Shown piece by piece: positions 1-64,000 of a DNA stretch of 64,000 nt. How positions within the stretch are numbered: the stretch's first letter is position 1; each line of letters opens with the position of its first letter. Source of the stretch: Polyodon spathula (lineage: Eukaryota > Chordata > Actinopteri > Acipenseriformes > Polyodontidae). A model generated the notes under the pieces. That model was not told the origin of the DNA, did no database searches, and saw only the letters and a program-made list of their open reading frames with translations. Location: the NCBI RefSeq assembly GCF_017654505.1, contig NC_054545.1:15656047-15720046 (forward strand), written 5' to 3'. The translations under genes and the position numbers were made by a program.

Positions 1-1420
1 AGTTAATCATCTAAAAATATGTAGAGCTAACAATACAGTTCAATTAAAACTTACCTGATACAGCAACTAAAGGTAACAATACCTACAACAGAAAGTACTG
101 CTCTTACTATGTAAGTGTCACTAAAATGAGTTACTATAGTGTACAGAAGAGCACTGTTCTTAAAAGTACCAGTATTATTAAAACCAAAAGGGTCAAAATA
201 AAAAATAAAAAAAAACTACCTGTTTGTGTCCTAAAGGCTCAAGCTTGTTCTTAGCAGGCCCCTGTTTTCTCTCTGTTTGAGTGAAGAAAGCTCCATGACA
301 CTTTTGAAAATGATTGCAGGTAAGTTAGGGCAGTGCCTGACCTCACCAGAAAGCCAATTCAGTTTCTTTAAAAGGATTGAATCTGGCCAATCTATTGTAG
401 CTTTTTATTTCTCACAGGTAATAATACATCGCCAGCTGACCCTTGAGTTCAAAGACTAAATCATTTGATTAACCATCAAAGGTCAGGCTGTTCTGGCGTG
501 TCTTCACTATTCCTTAAAGATCCATCTTTCACATCAATCCTGTAATTAGCTGGATGATAAGACCCCCTTGCTTGTCCTCCACTGGTCGTAATAGCATGCT
601 GTTTACCTGTAAAGACAGTAGCATTTAAGACCCTGCCAAGTAGATATTTTATTCATCACTTTTCACAGATAAGGCCAAGCCCTAATTACAAGTGGTTTGC
701 TCTAACCTACCTACCCGTCATTCTAACCCTGTCCCAAATAGTTTTATTCATTCTAGAAAAAACATTTTTTTTTTTTTTTTTTTTTTTTTTACAATCAAAG
801 AAACACATACAGGTAGTTTATCCACAGTTTTCAAAACCCAAACCCAAAGCAAAAAAGATTAGATTTAGATTGCACACTGCAGCCAACCAACATTATTTTA
901 AGGGGGGCCTTACCATTTGTTTTTTGTTTTGGTTTTTGGTTTTGTGCAGCAGCTGTAATGTTACTTCTAACCTTTTTAAGGCATGTATTATTTGTAAATG
1001 AAGTGGCCAGGTAAACCCATTACAATGCTTCACTTGCGAGCAAGCATATTTCTTATTGCATTATGGAGGTTGCTGTAAAATTGCAGAGAAATGCAATCGT
1101 GGATGATTCATCGGTCATCCTGTTTTCAGCGTGTGTGGGTAAAATCAAATCCCATTACACTTCCATCTCAAAAGTGAAGGCAACAGATTGATTGTACAGG
1201 GTGGCAAATGACTGAGGGAAGTCACTCAAACACTTTGCATGCTTATTTTGAGTAAATAGCAAACCAAATCCTCACTGATGTATTTTAAAGAGTGTGTGTG
1301 TTAAACGGGCGTTCATATAGACAGAAGATAGCAATCTAGTTAATTGCAACAATCTCTAATCTGTGAGGCAGATGTTAATGAATACCATCTCTCTCCCTCT
1401 CTCTTTGTCACATTTCCTAG
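1..1420 (+). other. ryr3: Intron upstream of E1 (partial)
   Basis: Intronic sequence running in from the left edge. It ends in a pyrimidine-rich tract and CCTAG acceptor at 1420. It contains a run of 26 T at 765-790. No coding segment matching the expected preceding RyR exon (which should encode an L-R-S-L-x-N-R-Q type segment) is visible, so that exon lies left of the window. Confidence 0.8.
765..790. repeat. Poly-T run (26)
   Basis: Uninterrupted T run in the first partial intron; could be the A-tail of a minus-strand retroelement, but no body is recognised next to it. Confidence 0.8.
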
Positions 1421-63660
<62,240 letters not shown>

Positions 63661-64000
63661 GTAAGAATTTCTTGTTCTACATTTCAGATTTTAAACAAAA
63701 CCACTGTGCAGTAGATCTACTTTAAAGGCAGGGAGATTGGGTGTTGTGCTTTATAAATTGCCATTTACCTACAGAGCAGCATTACAATTATAATTTTTAA
63801 TGTATGTGCTTTCCACTGATGTTTGTTTTTCTAGTATGAAGAGAGTTTAGATTGGTTTTCAATATGCAGCAGATCAATTTATAATATGTCTAAAATGTGA
63901 AGTCTAAAGAGTAAAAAAAATATTAAAGCTTTTGTAACACCTGCAAAAAAATATTTTACTATACCTGCATAAACGAGACAGTATTTTTTTTTAGCAACGA

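Noticed and set aside
255..318. Possible RyR exon ending at a perfect CAG|GTAAGT donor
   Set aside because: The reading EESSMTLLKMIAG has only a few residues in common with the expected upstream RyR segment, no exon linking it to E1 exists in 319-1420, and the expected L-R-S-L...N-R-Q segment is missing.

Overview
The window is a stretch of one vertebrate nuclear gene, read on the + strand from end to end: the ryanodine receptor gene ryr3. I resolved 46 coding exons (E1-E46, 1421-63660). Each has an AG acceptor and a GT donor, and codon phase is continuous across all 45 junctions. Together they make 7,209 coding bases, exactly 2,403 codons, with no frameshift or stop. The first exon of the gene, the promoter and the pore-forming 3' part lie outside the window. 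By comparison with remembered mammalian sequences this is roughly residues 450-2850 of a protein of about 4,900. Assignment to RyR3 rather than RyR1 or RyR2 rests on the paralogue-divergent stretches: the long DR2 insert of RyR1/RyR2 is missing, the acidic DR3 region has an RyR3-type end (EEKAVEAGE), and there are RyR3-type segments such as [20 protein letters not shown] and SNVVLSREL.

Layout of the protein part: E1-E4 finish the N-terminal solenoid (RIH domain); E5-E7 are SPRY1; E8-E12 are the first RyR repeat pair (P1); E13-E15 are SPRY2; E16-E17 are the short linker where DR2 would sit; E18-E20 are SPRY3; E21-E26 are the junctional solenoid with the 808-bp exon E22 and DR3; E27-E38 are the second RIH region and bridging solenoid; E39-E44 are the second RyR repeat pair (P2) with a basic serine motif (RKIS) at its end; E45-E46 continue the solenoid. 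The product is a sarco/endoplasmic reticulum calcium-release channel subunit; everything here belongs to its large cytosolic assembly.

The introns hold a varied set of mobile elements typical of fish or amphibians: a CR1-like LINE with an uninterrupted ORF2 but a changed reverse-transcriptase catalytic motif (36.7-39.8 kb), a decayed second LINE with possible restriction-like endonuclease (24.8-26.7 kb), an internally deleted L2-like LINE (33.6-34.0 kb), a solo LTR with perfect 5-bp target duplication (7998-8771), other LTR pieces, a 1.85-kb hAT-like element with near-perfect 8-bp target duplication (9733-11581), a 1.04-kb terminal-inverted-repeat element containing a segment duplicated elsewhere in the same intron (15209-16247), several MITE families with two or more copies, a tRNA-derived SINE candidate and many TA/TG microsatellites. 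One microsatellite ends about 25 bp before a splice acceptor.

Organism: certainly a vertebrate. The element mix (CR1, L2, hAT, mariner-like MITEs) and the 3' end of the CR1 copy, which resembles repeats I remember from sturgeons, suggest a non-teleost ray-finned fish such as a sturgeon or paddlefish. That is an inference from memory, not from a search. I see no tRNA or rRNA gene, no CRISPR array and no second host gene.
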